DNA from: Sisyra terminalis
Lineage: Eukaryota; Arthropoda; Insecta; Neuroptera; Sisyridae
Length of the DNA: 64,000 nucleotides
Assembly (NCBI GenBank): GCA_958496175.1
Contig: OY292274.1
Location: 28,683,482 to 28,747,481, forward strand
Reading direction: 5' to 3'
The notes beneath the pieces are model-generated. The model was not told the origin of the DNA. It did not search any database and saw only the letters and a program-made list of their open reading frames with translations. This document shows, in pieces, positions 10,396-22,734 of the stretch. The translations under genes and the position numbers were made by a program. The stretch's first letter is position 1, and the number at the start of each line of letters is the position of its first letter.

Positions 10396-10955
10396 GGGAT
10401 GTTGCACTATTTAACCAAATCTAATAATAAAAATAAAACTTAAGGCAATGAAAACCAAAACATGTAAAAGCTGCAATCCCTGGAAAATCAGTTCCTCCGT
10501 AAATGTTTGTTAATAATTCGTTCTTTTTACTGCGATTACTTTATGCTTTATGCTTGATTATTTTATGCTTATGTCATTAAACTGATTTAATTGAATTTTT
10601 TAAGTATTATAAACAGTTTAACAGTTGCTAGGGTTTTAAAAATTAACACCTTTATATTTTATTCTGCTAGGGGTCACTAAAACTCGATGTTTTTTAAAAA
10701 TAGTTCCTTTTTTTTCCATTAGAGGTGATGTCATTTTTATAAAACGATTGTGATTTCGAATAACTATGAAGTTAAACACGAAGCCATGTTTGCCCTGTTT
10801 TTCAGGTAGTCAACTACAGATAGGGGAATGTAAATTCCCCGTTAGAAATCATGCTTCTCTCTCTATGAATTAAAAATTATATAGCTCTATGTAGCTCTTT
10901 GGCCCTGGTGCCTTAACCACGATTTCCTATGAAGTGCAAACGCCCTGATTGATAT

Positions 10956-13438
10956 TGATAACTAATGAATGAATTGGCATCACTGCTAATACAAACAGTG
11001 AATTGTTACGCAAAAACTAATGATATATGTTTATTTCTATTATGTTGAGGTTTAATAATGTTGGTGAAACGAATATATAAAAATATTTACAATATTTCCC
11101 ACTTAAATTTTTTTTCTAAAGATGTCACGTAAATATAAAAATAATTTTCTCAATATGGTATTAGTCATTTTTCAATATAAATTCTAAGGGCCCCGCCCCC
11201 GCTCGCTTTGTTATTAATTAAAAATAATTTATGTAAGATACAACAAAAAATGTTTACAAAATATAATCAAATATAAACAAGCACAGTTACTGTACATCTC
11301 AAGTTTTTTTTTTTTATAAAGGCTTAAATTTTTTTGTAATAGATTTAAAAAGCAGCTTTTTTTAATTTTACTGTAATAAATAATATATATATATATACTA
11401 AACAATCAATGATATACAAATTCCCGATGCCCATAAATCTGACAATCTAAAATCCTTTTGCTGAACGTCGAATTTTCGTAAACTTGGAGATTTTCTCGAG
11501 CTTTTAAAGAATGAATATTTTTTGTGGGAAAGGGTTTCACAAGTTCGATTTTAGGATTTAACAATTGGGATTTTGAAGTAAATTTCTTTACAACATATAC
11601 GTATACATTTATACAGTATTCAATTTGGTTCGTGGTAGAATCTTCATCGTTTTATTTTGACTTCACAGGCAACTTCTCTAAATAAAATTCTTATTCTTTA
11701 CGCTAAGAATAAGTGCAAGTTTAATTCAAAAGAATCAATTTTGCAATTATTATCACTTACTTGTTTTTTTTAATCTTAGAAAATGTACATAGTTTAAAAG
11801 ACTTTTTTTAACCATCAGAATTTAATGCATCGTATGTCTAAATTATTGAAAATAATAATAATAAACTTTATAGTTATCTGGTGAATATTTTTAGATAAAT
11901 ATTTAAAAAGTTAAACGTTAAAAGTTTAATGTGGTTTAACAACCAAATAAATTATCAATACTTAAACATTTCCAAATTCCTGCATTAAAATTATAAGTCT
12001 CTGTCACTACTTTTGTACGAAAAATATGCATAATAAGACTAAAATATAAATCAAACCGCTAAATCAATTTCAATGACATTTAATACGAAATTTGCTTGAG
12101 CCCCAACAAGAGATATAATACACTATAATTTTAATTTAATCAATATATAATATTACAATATATATAATATATATAATATATATATATAATATATAATATA
12201 TATTATAAATACAATATTATATTACTTCAGATCCAAATTAAAACATTAAATTTCATTGAAATTCTCTTTAAGTATAAATAGAAAACATTTTGGGATTTTT
12301 GGTATCTACTTTATTTTTCTATTAACTCAAATCAGGGTTGTTATTTATTCATTTAGGACTTGAAAGTTTGTATACAAAGTTTTGTAAAGGTACACGTGTA
12401 CTTGTATGGATCGGATGCAACGGTATCAGTTCTCTGCTCCAAATTCTGTACGAAATTCCGTTCTTCTAATTCGATGCATCCTTCAATCCATACAGGTGAA
12501 CGCATACCTAAATATTTAAGTACAAGTTCAAAATAGTATCCAATAGTTCAAACGAAAAGAATTTCCCAAATTTTACGTTATTATAAACAGAAATTTTATT
12601 TTCAGTTTTGCATGAATATAGTCTTTAATTTAATATTTTTTTGTAACTACTGCGATAATTATTCATGCTACCAAGCCGTCGAAATCAGCCAGTTATATCA
12701 TAAAATAAATAAATATCATAAATACTTTCGTATGAACGGACGATCTGAAGGTAAAATTTCGCTTTTAATATAGAATGTGCGATTTTATTTTAACCAAATT
12801 ACCGTATATTATGTTCTACGATGCATATACTGAGTATGATTATGACGTTTACCTGTCACCATAACTTTGCCCAAGAGTCTAATTACGCAGCAAACTGGAA
12901 AATGAAAACCCCGTTCTGATATTGGATTTTACTATAAACCCATTGGTAGATGAAGTGTCAATTGAATCACTGCATCACCAATTAGTGGCAAACCATTTTC
13001 AAATTAATAATCAACAGATAAGCGTGATATTATCTAAGGGTGTACATTTTTGAGGCCAAACTAGCTCTATAAATAACTTTACTGCTTCTTTTTAACTCAT
13101 CTAAGGTTTGGAACCCTAAATACATAAATACTTATAGAAAAAAAAAATTCTGCGTAGAATTGCCATTTTTAAGTGAAAAAAAATTAAATTCACTTGACTA
13201 TTTTCACCTGAAGATTCAAATAACATATCAATCTGAAGTATTTTTTTTTGTTATTTTTAAGAGATAAAACTTTTATTGAACATGAACAGTAGAACTTCGA
13301 TAAATTCTAAGACCAGACAAAATGATAAATGGTTTGAGCTTTAAACTTTCTAAGGCATTGAGTTGGAAAAGATTTAACGATTCATACATAGTGAGGTTTG
13401 TTCTTGTACTTTGTTTCGGGATTATCATTCATACATAC
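10956..13438. other. Non-coding DNA with AT repeats
   Basis: No gene seen. A (TA)n-rich tract lies at about 12140-12215. A short C/G run (GGGCCCCGCCCCCGC, about 11189-11203) stands out from the AT background. At 12397-12504 imperfect inverted arms around TGTATGGAT and GGATGCA suggest a decayed fold-back element. Confidence 0.4.
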
Positions 13439-13850
13439 TGTTACGTTTTTAACAATTTATATTGACGGGTTCTTTGGATTTGTGTTCCAAGACAACAATT
13501 TATTCTATACACACGTTTACGTATTTATTTAACACTATTAGGCTTATTTGTTTATAATTCAACAATCGTTTATTTGTACGGTTATCACGTTAACTGTTCA
13601 GTTTTACCTATTTAATTAACTAATTATACTGTTATAATTGTAATTATAATTATACTGTATATAATCCTACACCTGGTTGTCAACCCCTTATATATGAGAA
13701 TAATCGAAATCTGGATATTTAAATTTTACTAGGCTTTTCTATTTTCAGAAAACTTCACCCTAACTTCAATTGTAATCGTTTTTTATCTTTCGAGAAAATA
13801 CTAGAACATGTCTTATTCTATTCTATTGTTCACATCATTATCTTTTTGGG
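13439..13850 (+). repeat. LTR-like repeat starting TGTTACGTTTTTA, copy 2
   Basis: Starts TGTTACGTTTTTA, then GACGGGTTCTTTGGATTTGT and CAACCCCTTATA in the same order as the reverse copy at 7850-8175. The right end is not defined. No coding region or second LTR is visible. Confidence 0.45.
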
Positions 13851-16800
13851 TCTAAGGGTTTTTAAACAACTCAACCATTTTCATAAACATTAAGGTTGCC
13901 TTCTTGCAAGTTTGAAGTTATAAAGGTTCAATGTTCAAATTATTTGTGAAGTTATACTTATTATATTTATATTTTTAAGTAAAAGGTAATGAATAAGTTA
14001 CATTATCGAGGTTGTACTGTATTTGTTGATAAAGTCACATAAGCTGTACATTTTATGTTAAATTACTTAAACTGTTGTTATTATTATCAAAACAACTTTA
14101 CTAATTTACAAAACTAAACAATTAGGGCTTTAGCTCATTAGAATTAAATATTAAAATTCAATGGTGTTGATTTTGCTTTATTATTCATAAAACTAATTGA
14201 AAGAACTAAAGCTTTCTTTAACTAAATTTAAATATTTAAGCAATTTCTTAAGAAAACTTTTCAAACTTTATTAGTGAACATTAAAGAAAATAACGGTGTA
14301 ATTGATATTTAATGATTATAAAAAGTATCTACAGCTTCTGAAAATAAAAATTATTACTTAGGAAACATAGAGAACAGATAATGAAGATAATTGATTAAAT
14401 TGATGTGTTTCTATCACGTCCTATATCTCACAAAAGTTCACTCAGTGAAGTTACATTAAAAGAGTTATATAAAAAGCTTTTAATTGTTCTATAGTTTCAA
14501 CAAATTATTGAAGATCATTTTTCTCTAGTTCTTGATTTTTCATCGTTATAGAAGTTAAACATTTAAGTTTTATTATTTTTAAGTAAATGAAACTACTTGT
14601 TATTTTTTAAATCAAATATTTCTAATGCTCCTATTAAGATATAATTTCTTAGGTACTATATAAAGTATCAATTGTTGTTTGTAATTATTTAAGATTTTAA
14701 AAGTGTTTATTTGTTCAGTAATTAACGATATTAGCATAAGCTTGTATTTTAGAAGGTAATACATAAGTAACAAAGTTAACTATTGAATATTTTAGTTAGA
14801 GAAATTTACTTGAAACATCTCAAAGTTCTCATATTAATATTTAAGTTAATTAAAATAAATGTGTCAAAATTTTTTCATATATTTTAGTAAGAAAAAGAAA
14901 GATTTTAAATTTATATTTTAGCTTTCAGTCGTGAAAGTAATATCAAAAGTTGGAGTAAAAAAATATGAGTAAATAGTCTTTAAAGCGTAAGACCAAGTCA
15001 ATAAACGAAAAGCTATGATTTGCATTTCAATGCTTCAAACCTTCTACAGCTTAATATGTCCGAGCTTTCAATGATGTCGATGCCGTGCACACTTATGGTT
15101 CTAGTGAAGTGAAGCTTTAAAGCTTCGTGACTAGCATTATGTGTATATATGTATAGAAAGCAAGCACCTACATAGATTATTTCTCATCCTCTTACTTGTT
15201 CTCATTACATCTCCAGCTTTGCGACATTTCAAATCAGGGACATGGTCAAAAGAGGAGGAAAGCTTTCCTCGTATGTGAATATTTAGTAATGTATATATAC
15301 ATATATATTCGCACACTTACTGTACATTTACACTTAGATACATGGTTCATGTGTTCTACTTGTAAACAAATTCAGATTCAATTGTATTTGAAGAGTAAAC
15401 GTTTCAAAAGTTTTCTTCTTGGAACGAACAACGCACAGCTAAGATACAATGTATGTATGTAACCTTTTATTCATCGAGAGAGTATAACCGTTGATCGCTA
15501 AGATTATTATTTATTATTTATTACATTGCATTCAACTGACTTCTTGCGGATTTAATTTTTAAAACTCTTCCGCTTTTTAAACTTTACTTTAACATGTTAT
15601 ATAAAATTTTAAAACAAAAAATATCTTTTACCTTCATTTTGATTGGAAAAATTAAATTGTACCATTATATGATTTTTTTCCATTAGGATTTCTCGTTTGA
15701 GTACTTATTGGGACCCAATAAAGGCCAGACCTTGGGCATTCTAAATATAATTTTTAGTTAACTACCTACCTATAAACTTTGAAAGTAATATTTTTTTTGG
15801 TAATTTGTTACTGCCGAGCACAATTTTCTTGCATTGTCATCTGCCAAATTAACCGTTCAAAATTGAACAGTGAAAGTATAGTTGTGGGACCAAGTTCTAA
15901 ACGAATTTAGAATTTTCATAGCAAAATAAATTTTATTATCATATATCATATTTGCGAGAAATTCAGCCCAGATTTAATACTTTTTGATAAAAAGATAGTT
16001 TGAAGACTTTACAATTTCATAATGTTTTCGCCATCTAAAACGCAAATATATGCTATAATATTGTAAAAATGTAAAATATTGAATATTAAATTTTTCATTA
16101 TTTACATAAATAACGTTGAGCTTTTGCATATTCTTATGTGCAGCTCAATAAGTACCATGAAAAGATCAAAAGCAATGTAATATTTTCAAAGAGAAATCAT
16201 ATTAAAATTAAATTTTTATTTAATATTCGTTGCATTTCCCTGTATTCAAATCAATAAGTATTTGAAATGAAAAAGCTTCAAAGGTTTAGACATTGCTTGA
16301 AATTCAATATGAAATTTATTTTACTCATTTTCTTTTCATTAACTTTGAATAAGATTACCATTTTCAGTCTTAATAAGGACGCTATTCTGAGTCTTAATTA
16401 TTTGTTGTTTATGATAACTTCTGTTTTATTTTAACGCGTAATTGTTAAATTTTAATTTAATCGCACTGTATAAAAGGACTAAATATTAAATTCTTGTTCT
16501 ATAGTAGAATTGCATTGTGTAATTAATAGTACATTCACTACGGATATAATTAACCACACACATGTGTAATAGTAAACAACGAAACCAAATGATATAGTTA
16601 AATCGTAAGGTATATCCAACTCGGATTTTGTATGAAACATTTATTAAGACAAGAGATTAATAAATGGTTACTAAATAAACTTCAGATTTTATCTCATTGT
16701 GACTTCAAATAATATCTTACTTGTTTTAAAATTGTACCTTTTTTTACAAAGTTGAAATTTAAACCAAAAATAATACTATCTTATTCACTGGGAAATACTT

Positions 16801-17391
16801 TAAATTCATTCACATAGAACCATTGCTTGGAAAAGATTAAAACTGAAATTTTATTGCTTTTTGTAAAACGTGTTGGTTTCTGAATGAATCAGATTTTTTC
16901 CAATAGATTTATGTACATACTAGATGCCTATTTCTATTTGATTTCGAATCGCACACATTTTATCGAAGAACTAATGGAAAGATATCTGATATTTTGTATG
17001 GTAAGCAAATAAATAGATACTTGAAAAATAGATCAAATGGTTGATACTTAAACGTCAATGAAATGCATATGAACAATTTTCACAAAAATGTTTGCAGTTT
17101 AAAAGGCAACAAGTTCAACATTTTTATACCAAGTAGCGTTTACTGTAGTTAAAAAAAGTAATTTTATGGAGCAAATAAACATAAAAATGATACTAGATTC
17201 GATGATATTTGCTCCAATAAAAGGTTTACTACTTCAAATTATCTAAGAGGTTTTCAAAAAAAGTAAAACTATTTTACAAAAATTTTAAAAATAAAGATTT
17301 AATATCTGTAGTGCAAACAAAAAATAAATGAGGTGGTGAATTATTTCATGCATATGTATAAAAAGAATAAATCAAGTACACGATTATTTAT
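13851..17391. other. Non-coding DNA, one palindrome
   Basis: No gene is supported. A perfect 16-bp palindrome GAAGCTTTAAAGCTTC at 15111-15126 is enclosed by CTAGT and ACTAG (15101-15134). An 88-codon + frame at 15196-15462 is lineage-neutral, low-quality sequence with TA repeats inside. Confidence 0.4.
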
Positions 17392-18232
17392 GTCCATCAA
17401 ATTAGCATTACACTATTGGAATTTGGGGTCTTTTGTCGACAAGAGTATAGACAGAAAAAATTGGCGCTCATATATTTTCCAGAAACACTATATGTAATTC
17501 CAAATTAACGCTTAAAGCTTTTCTATAAGCATTAATTACGCCATTAATTGGTATTTTTTGTCGCTCGAGAGTTCTGAAAGAGAAAACACCATTGAAAGAA
17601 AAGGTCAGTTTGAAACATTTTCCAAATATTGAAATTTCAAACTTTTGTCGCTTAAGAATTTGAAAAGAAAACTTTATAGCTTGCGTATTTCCCCGCTGCA
17701 CTGTTTCAAAAAAGGTTATTTTGATGAGTTGCTCAAATATTTAATTTTTCATTTTGTTTTTCCACCATTGGTTAGTGTTTTTTATTGCTCGAGAGTTATA
17801 ATAGAAAAGTCTTCATAACTTGCACATTTTTCAGAGAACTTAATGAAAGAAAAAGCTCTATATTAAAATTTAATAAAAAAATTTCTTTAAAATTTCTGGA
17901 GCGACATAATAACACCAATTAATGCAGCGGTTTGAGAAATGTCCGAATCGAGCTTTTTCTTTTAACAGAATTTTCCGGGAAAATATGCAAGCGATGAAAT
18001 TTTTTCTTTCGGAACTCTCGAGTGGCAAAAAACACCTTTTAGAAGCGTAATGTAAAAAAAATCGACATATTATTATTTATAGAAATGTTTTAAACGCCAA
18101 CTTCATTGAGTTTCTCTGGAAAATATACGAATTTTATTTTTTTTTCTAAAATTCTTGAATGGAAAAAATGCACCAAAATATTTTGTACTAATTTTTAACA
18201 AATTCAAAAAGTGTAGTGTTAACTTGACGGAC
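17392..18232. mobile_element. TIR element with CTCGAG-centred repeats, copy 1
   Basis: The left end GTCCATCAAATTAGCATTACACT and the right end, reversed, GTCCGTCAAGTTAACACTACACT match at 19 of 23 positions. The interior repeats the block TTTTTTGTCGCTCGAGAGTTCTG at 17553 and in weaker forms near 17640, 17778, 18005 (reverse) and 18140 (reverse), each followed by ATTTTCC(A/G)GAAA-like sequence. No transposase frame is present, so it is non-autonomous or a satellite-like array bounded by inverted ends. Relatives are at 27210 and 60996. No target duplication was found. Confidence 0.65.
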
Positions 18233-19872
18233 GTTGATAATTATTTTATTAAATATTAAGGAACAATACATTTTCCTTGGTTGATTATTAATTTTTCAAC
18301 TTATTTCACAAAATGTAAAAAGTTTAGTGCAATTTGTACATTTATCATTTTATTTTTAAATTAAACAAAAATCTTGAAAATATTCAAGGTTCAAAAAAAT
18401 AATATGTGTGTACTTATGAACGAACGTAAAAAGTTATATTTCTTTGTAAAAGTCTAGACTTTTTATGGAAAAAAGTTTCTACCGTTCTTGTAAAATTTAA
18501 CTTCTTAATTGATTTCGAACCATTTAAATTATAAAATACATGTAACGTCCCGTGAAATATTACATTAACACAACTAATAAAATTGAATTGAAAGGCTTTA
18601 ACTAGATGAGTAGAATTGAAGAAATACCATATAAAGAAAATATGGTAACCAAAAACCAAACAGTTTTTTGTATTAAGTATGTTATTAAAATTCTCTAAAT
18701 TGTTTTAAAAGACAACAATAGGACTAATAGTGACAGAAAGGCTTGTGTTGTTTTTCTTACTTTACAACTCTTGTTTGTCAAATTTTCATAATACAGCTTC
18801 CGAGCAAATCGATTTTCTTAGAAGAGTGGACTTTCGAATACAATTGATATCAGCCACTCACAATAATTTTTCTTACTCGCAAAATTTTAAATAAAACATT
18901 GGTGGATAGTTATTGTAACTGAATGTAAAATTGTTAAGTACTAGTGTTTATTAGTTATAATTCTTTACGTTAGGTTGTTTAACGGTAAACAAACCCTTTG
19001 ACTTCCTGGTAGGAAAACTAATATTGACATATACCATCTGTAGACTACATGTCACTCAATACTCGACGGAAATGCTTTACTCAATTACGTGAAATGGTTT
19101 TTTAAAGAAAGAAAAGTAAGTGCTTTAAAAGATCATATGTACCATTAAGTACACCTTAATAGTCTCGCAAGTTACTAAAGTTAAACTCGTGATGAATAGT
19201 TTGGAAAACTCTAAAATAGAATAAGAAAACAATTCATGTTCTAAAAAGAAACAAACTTTGGAAAACAAAAACAAAAAATATCACTTGTTGAAATTTCACT
19301 CATTCTTGTACTGTTTCATCTTTGATACATACGCCAAAAAAAAAATAGTGCGAAAGTACAAATAAGATATTTAGTACTCATTTAATAATATATTTTAAAT
19401 CGCGATTTTAATAAAGGGCTTAAAATCATACAAGATACTTTAAATGAGTAATCAAAATTTCAATACTATGTTTATGTGATGCAATTTTTTTTTGTAAATG
19501 GTTTTATCACTAGTTCAACAAATTATTGTTGTGGATAGTGTCGCTGGTGGGTATAATGCAAATTTTAGACAGATCATAGAAAAAGTTTTAAAACCTTATT
19601 ATAATTCTATGTAAAAAAACTTTTATCAAATTTTATCCAACACTTTGTTGTTATATACATACAACAACAATCACAATAAGTATACGAATGTAAGCAAATA
19701 AGTATAATTAATTTTGTACCATAGTAACTATACCCTAGGAAAGTATCTTTGACACATGACCTTTGCGCTATCCTATGATTTTTTTTAAATATGGTTCAAT
19801 CAAAACTTTAATATCATATGTACCTATGTTTTAGTATATTTTTATAAGAACAAATTTTTAAATAAAAGGGGA

Positions 19873-19998
19873 AAAATATCCAATCGAAAATACTGTATTG
19901 TTGAATATGAAAATATAGCTGCTAAAAATCCAGAAGTACAATTCTATTGTTGTCCTGGATTTACATATGAAATAGAAGAGAAAAAGGGATTAATGTAA
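19873..19998 (+). pseudogene. Possible EMI/Nimrod-like fragment with CCPG motif
   Basis: A 41-codon open stretch ends in TAA at 19996. It contains two spaced Cys elements, KYCIVEYEN and FYCCPGFTYE. CCPGF/Y is a signature of EMI domains and of the NIM repeat start in Nimrod-type scavenger receptors. There is no ATG start, no convincing splice acceptor and no neighbouring exon, so it may be a stray exon copy or chance. I give it low confidence. Confidence 0.2.
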
Positions 19999-22491
19999 TA
20001 AGTCTTCATGTGTAGATAAATTTTATTCTACGTCTTAAATTCATTGTAAAATGCATGAAAAATATTATTATTATTGTTCTGTTAAGAAAAATAATATTTA
20101 AAAAAACTTTAAAGCTAGAAACTTTCATCGTTTGTATATATTTTTTTATTCAAAATCGAATATTTCAACTTGAAATAAATTCAAAATATCCGAGATAATT
20201 AATTTAAATTCATTTTTACATAATACTATTTTACATTTTGAATAAGTAAAATATTTTGTTGATGACTATTGTAATTTGGAAGGTAATTTTATATTTACAA
20301 GAGTAATGGAAAGCCATTTGAAACTTGAAAACTAACATACAAATGTATAGCTTTAGAAATACCTTTTTTTCCTAAAAAACATCTAATTGTACTCTTGAAA
20401 GCCACTCAACAATTTTTTCACTGGCATTGTATTTTTTTTTTATAATTAAAATAAAAATGGCCTTTTCACATAACAATCGCATATGTTTCCGAGTTTTGAC
20501 TGAGCCACAATTTAACAAGAAATCACGAGGTGGCGTAAACGTCACGCGTCAATGATACTTTACTAACGTATAAGTTTATAAGTAAATAAATTATAACTTT
20601 ATAACTTACAAAAGTAGTATCCGTACACCAAACTCTTAGAAAAGATATTAAATGGTCAAAATTTTAATTTTTGATGAGATTAACAACTAAAATTTCTAAA
20701 AATTAAAGTTGAAAATAAAACCTTTATCATCAAATTTGAACCAAGTGGCACATCGATTATACTATCAAAAGAAAAGGAATATATTTATGAAAACTATTTA
20801 AGAAGTTAAAAATAGTTCAAACTTTATAAAAACTGCATCTTTTGAAAATAAATTGTAATAAAAACTTTTTAGTTTTTAAATATAATAATAAAACAATCTT
20901 GTATGATACATAAAATTAAAATTGGTTTCTACACTATTTTCAAAAAAGAATAAAGTAATATTTTGCACTTCAAACATAATACGATGTATACTTAAAACTA
21001 GTTGTAAAAGAAAAAAATTGTGTGCGACTACTGGCACTACATTATTTCCAATATAATTATAAACTATGTAAGTATATAGTATTTATAGTTTTTTTTTTTT
21101 TGTTGAAAATAAGATAGATATTTCATCTGAATATAAAATATTTCTCATATATTCTTAACAGGTGAAACAAATTTCCATTGCATAATGTGGCTTAATGAAC
21201 TTTTCATTTTGAAAGAAGACAGATGAATACTGAATAGATATTGAATAAATTTTAAAAAAAACTTCTCATTTTTAAAAATAATAAACAAATAATATATTGT
21301 TAATCCTATTTAGTTCAAAAATTATGAAAAATAAGAATTAAACTTTCAGAAAACTATTCATTCTGCTTGATTCATATATTTTTTCAGGTAGAAAAATGAT
21401 TATGCAGTTAAAATTAATAATTACATTTTTTTCAAAAAAATAATGCAGATTTTAACACCTGATTTTCCATTTGATGTAATATTCGTCTAAAGAAACATTA
21501 CATTTTGAAATTCAGCGAGAAAAGGAATTTTATCTATATATTTTCATGCATGACGTTACACACGGTGAAGCAGATAAAATGCTCGAATGATTTTCATTCT
21601 CTCCATTTAAAAGATTAGGATAATACTTAAAGTTTAAAAAGTAATGAAATCTTCCCAAAAATCAAATTTTGCATAAAGAAGATGTTATAATAATGTTGAT
21701 TTGATTTCCGTAATTATTCAAATTTATTTGATATTCAAAGTGGAAATTGTTATCCAAATGACACAACGGATTTAAGTTGAAATTTATTACTCTAATATTT
21801 AATTAATGGTAAATTCTTATAACAAGTTTCTCACTTTTATATGAAGTTTTGAAAAGTTACATGCATTTTGTTTACTAGTGACAATATAATGGGTTAGATT
21901 TATCGGCCTGACAAAATAAGATAATCTAACGACAGAAAAAGTTTTTGGGGCGCCAACAAAATATTCAGAACCAATGTTTTACGCGACAAAATAAAAATTA
22001 TCGCACGACAAAAGTGAATATTCAACGACAAGGAAAAATTTTCCATGATACAAATGTGCATTGCACTAAAAAAAATTCTAAGAACGGCAAAATATAAAAG
22101 ACAAGGAAATAGATATATTAACGACAGTAGATATTAACTTTGAACGAAATATAACATTGCTTGATAACGTATTACTTATTTTTAGTTTTGTTTACATAAT
22201 AATTTGAATATAATGTTGCACAATTTTATGTGTAAAGTAGTGCTACCGTACATAAAAATGCATATACAAATTATAAGAAACTAATATGAAAGCAAAATAA
22301 AAATAAAACTAAGGTTTTCTATTGTAGAATCAAAGCTTTTATTGGTTTAGCTGAAAGTCCGCGCTTACACTTTTGAGCTAACGGTATTAATTTTGCCTCA
22401 TTGGTTACATCAACTACCTTTAGTCGTATCTTCATCTCCAAAATATGTTTAAATTGTAGATGTTCTCACACTTCTCAGATCTTAATTGTTT

Positions 22492-22734
22492 TTAATTAGT
22501 AACTAGTTTTATCTTCCGAGGTACCGGGGTTTTTTCCCCATAATGGCCAGTAGGGTATTTGCTTTTGTACAGTAAAGTTTTGTACGCAAACCTATCGTGT
22601 ATTCGCCTTTTCTGGCGTTCAGATGCTTTTCTTTTTGTCGCTGACATAACTATTTTATTCGTTTGAATATTAACGTTAGTAAAACTATAATTGGGAATTT
22701 TTATTTTTAAATGTGTGATTTTCTGTCTGATCAA
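22492..22734 (-). other. Unrecognised basic 80-codon frame
   Basis: The frame is less AT-rich than its neighbours and encodes a Lys/Arg-rich peptide (KRKASERQKRRIHDRF) ending in RKIKLVTN. I do not recognise it. It could be part of a decayed repeat. The DNA includes the near-palindrome GGGGTTTTTTCCCC. Confidence 0.15.

Larger units (their letters stand above)
5819..10955 (-). mobile_element. P-superfamily transposon with target duplication
   Basis: The element runs from 5827 to 10947 (5121 bp). Its left end reads CAGGGAGTTTGCACT and its right end, on the other strand, CAGGGCGTTTGCACT; similarity of the inverted termini continues for about 55 bp (CGTGGT, GGGCCA blocks). The flanks ATTGATAA (5819-5826) and ATTGATAT (10948-10955) match at 7 of 8 bases, and P-type transposases make 8-bp duplications. 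The interior codes on the - strand for a THAP-domain exon and a P-type catalytic exon, both damaged. The usual P element is about 3 kb; here the intron between the two exons is swollen by later repeats. Confidence 0.85.
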
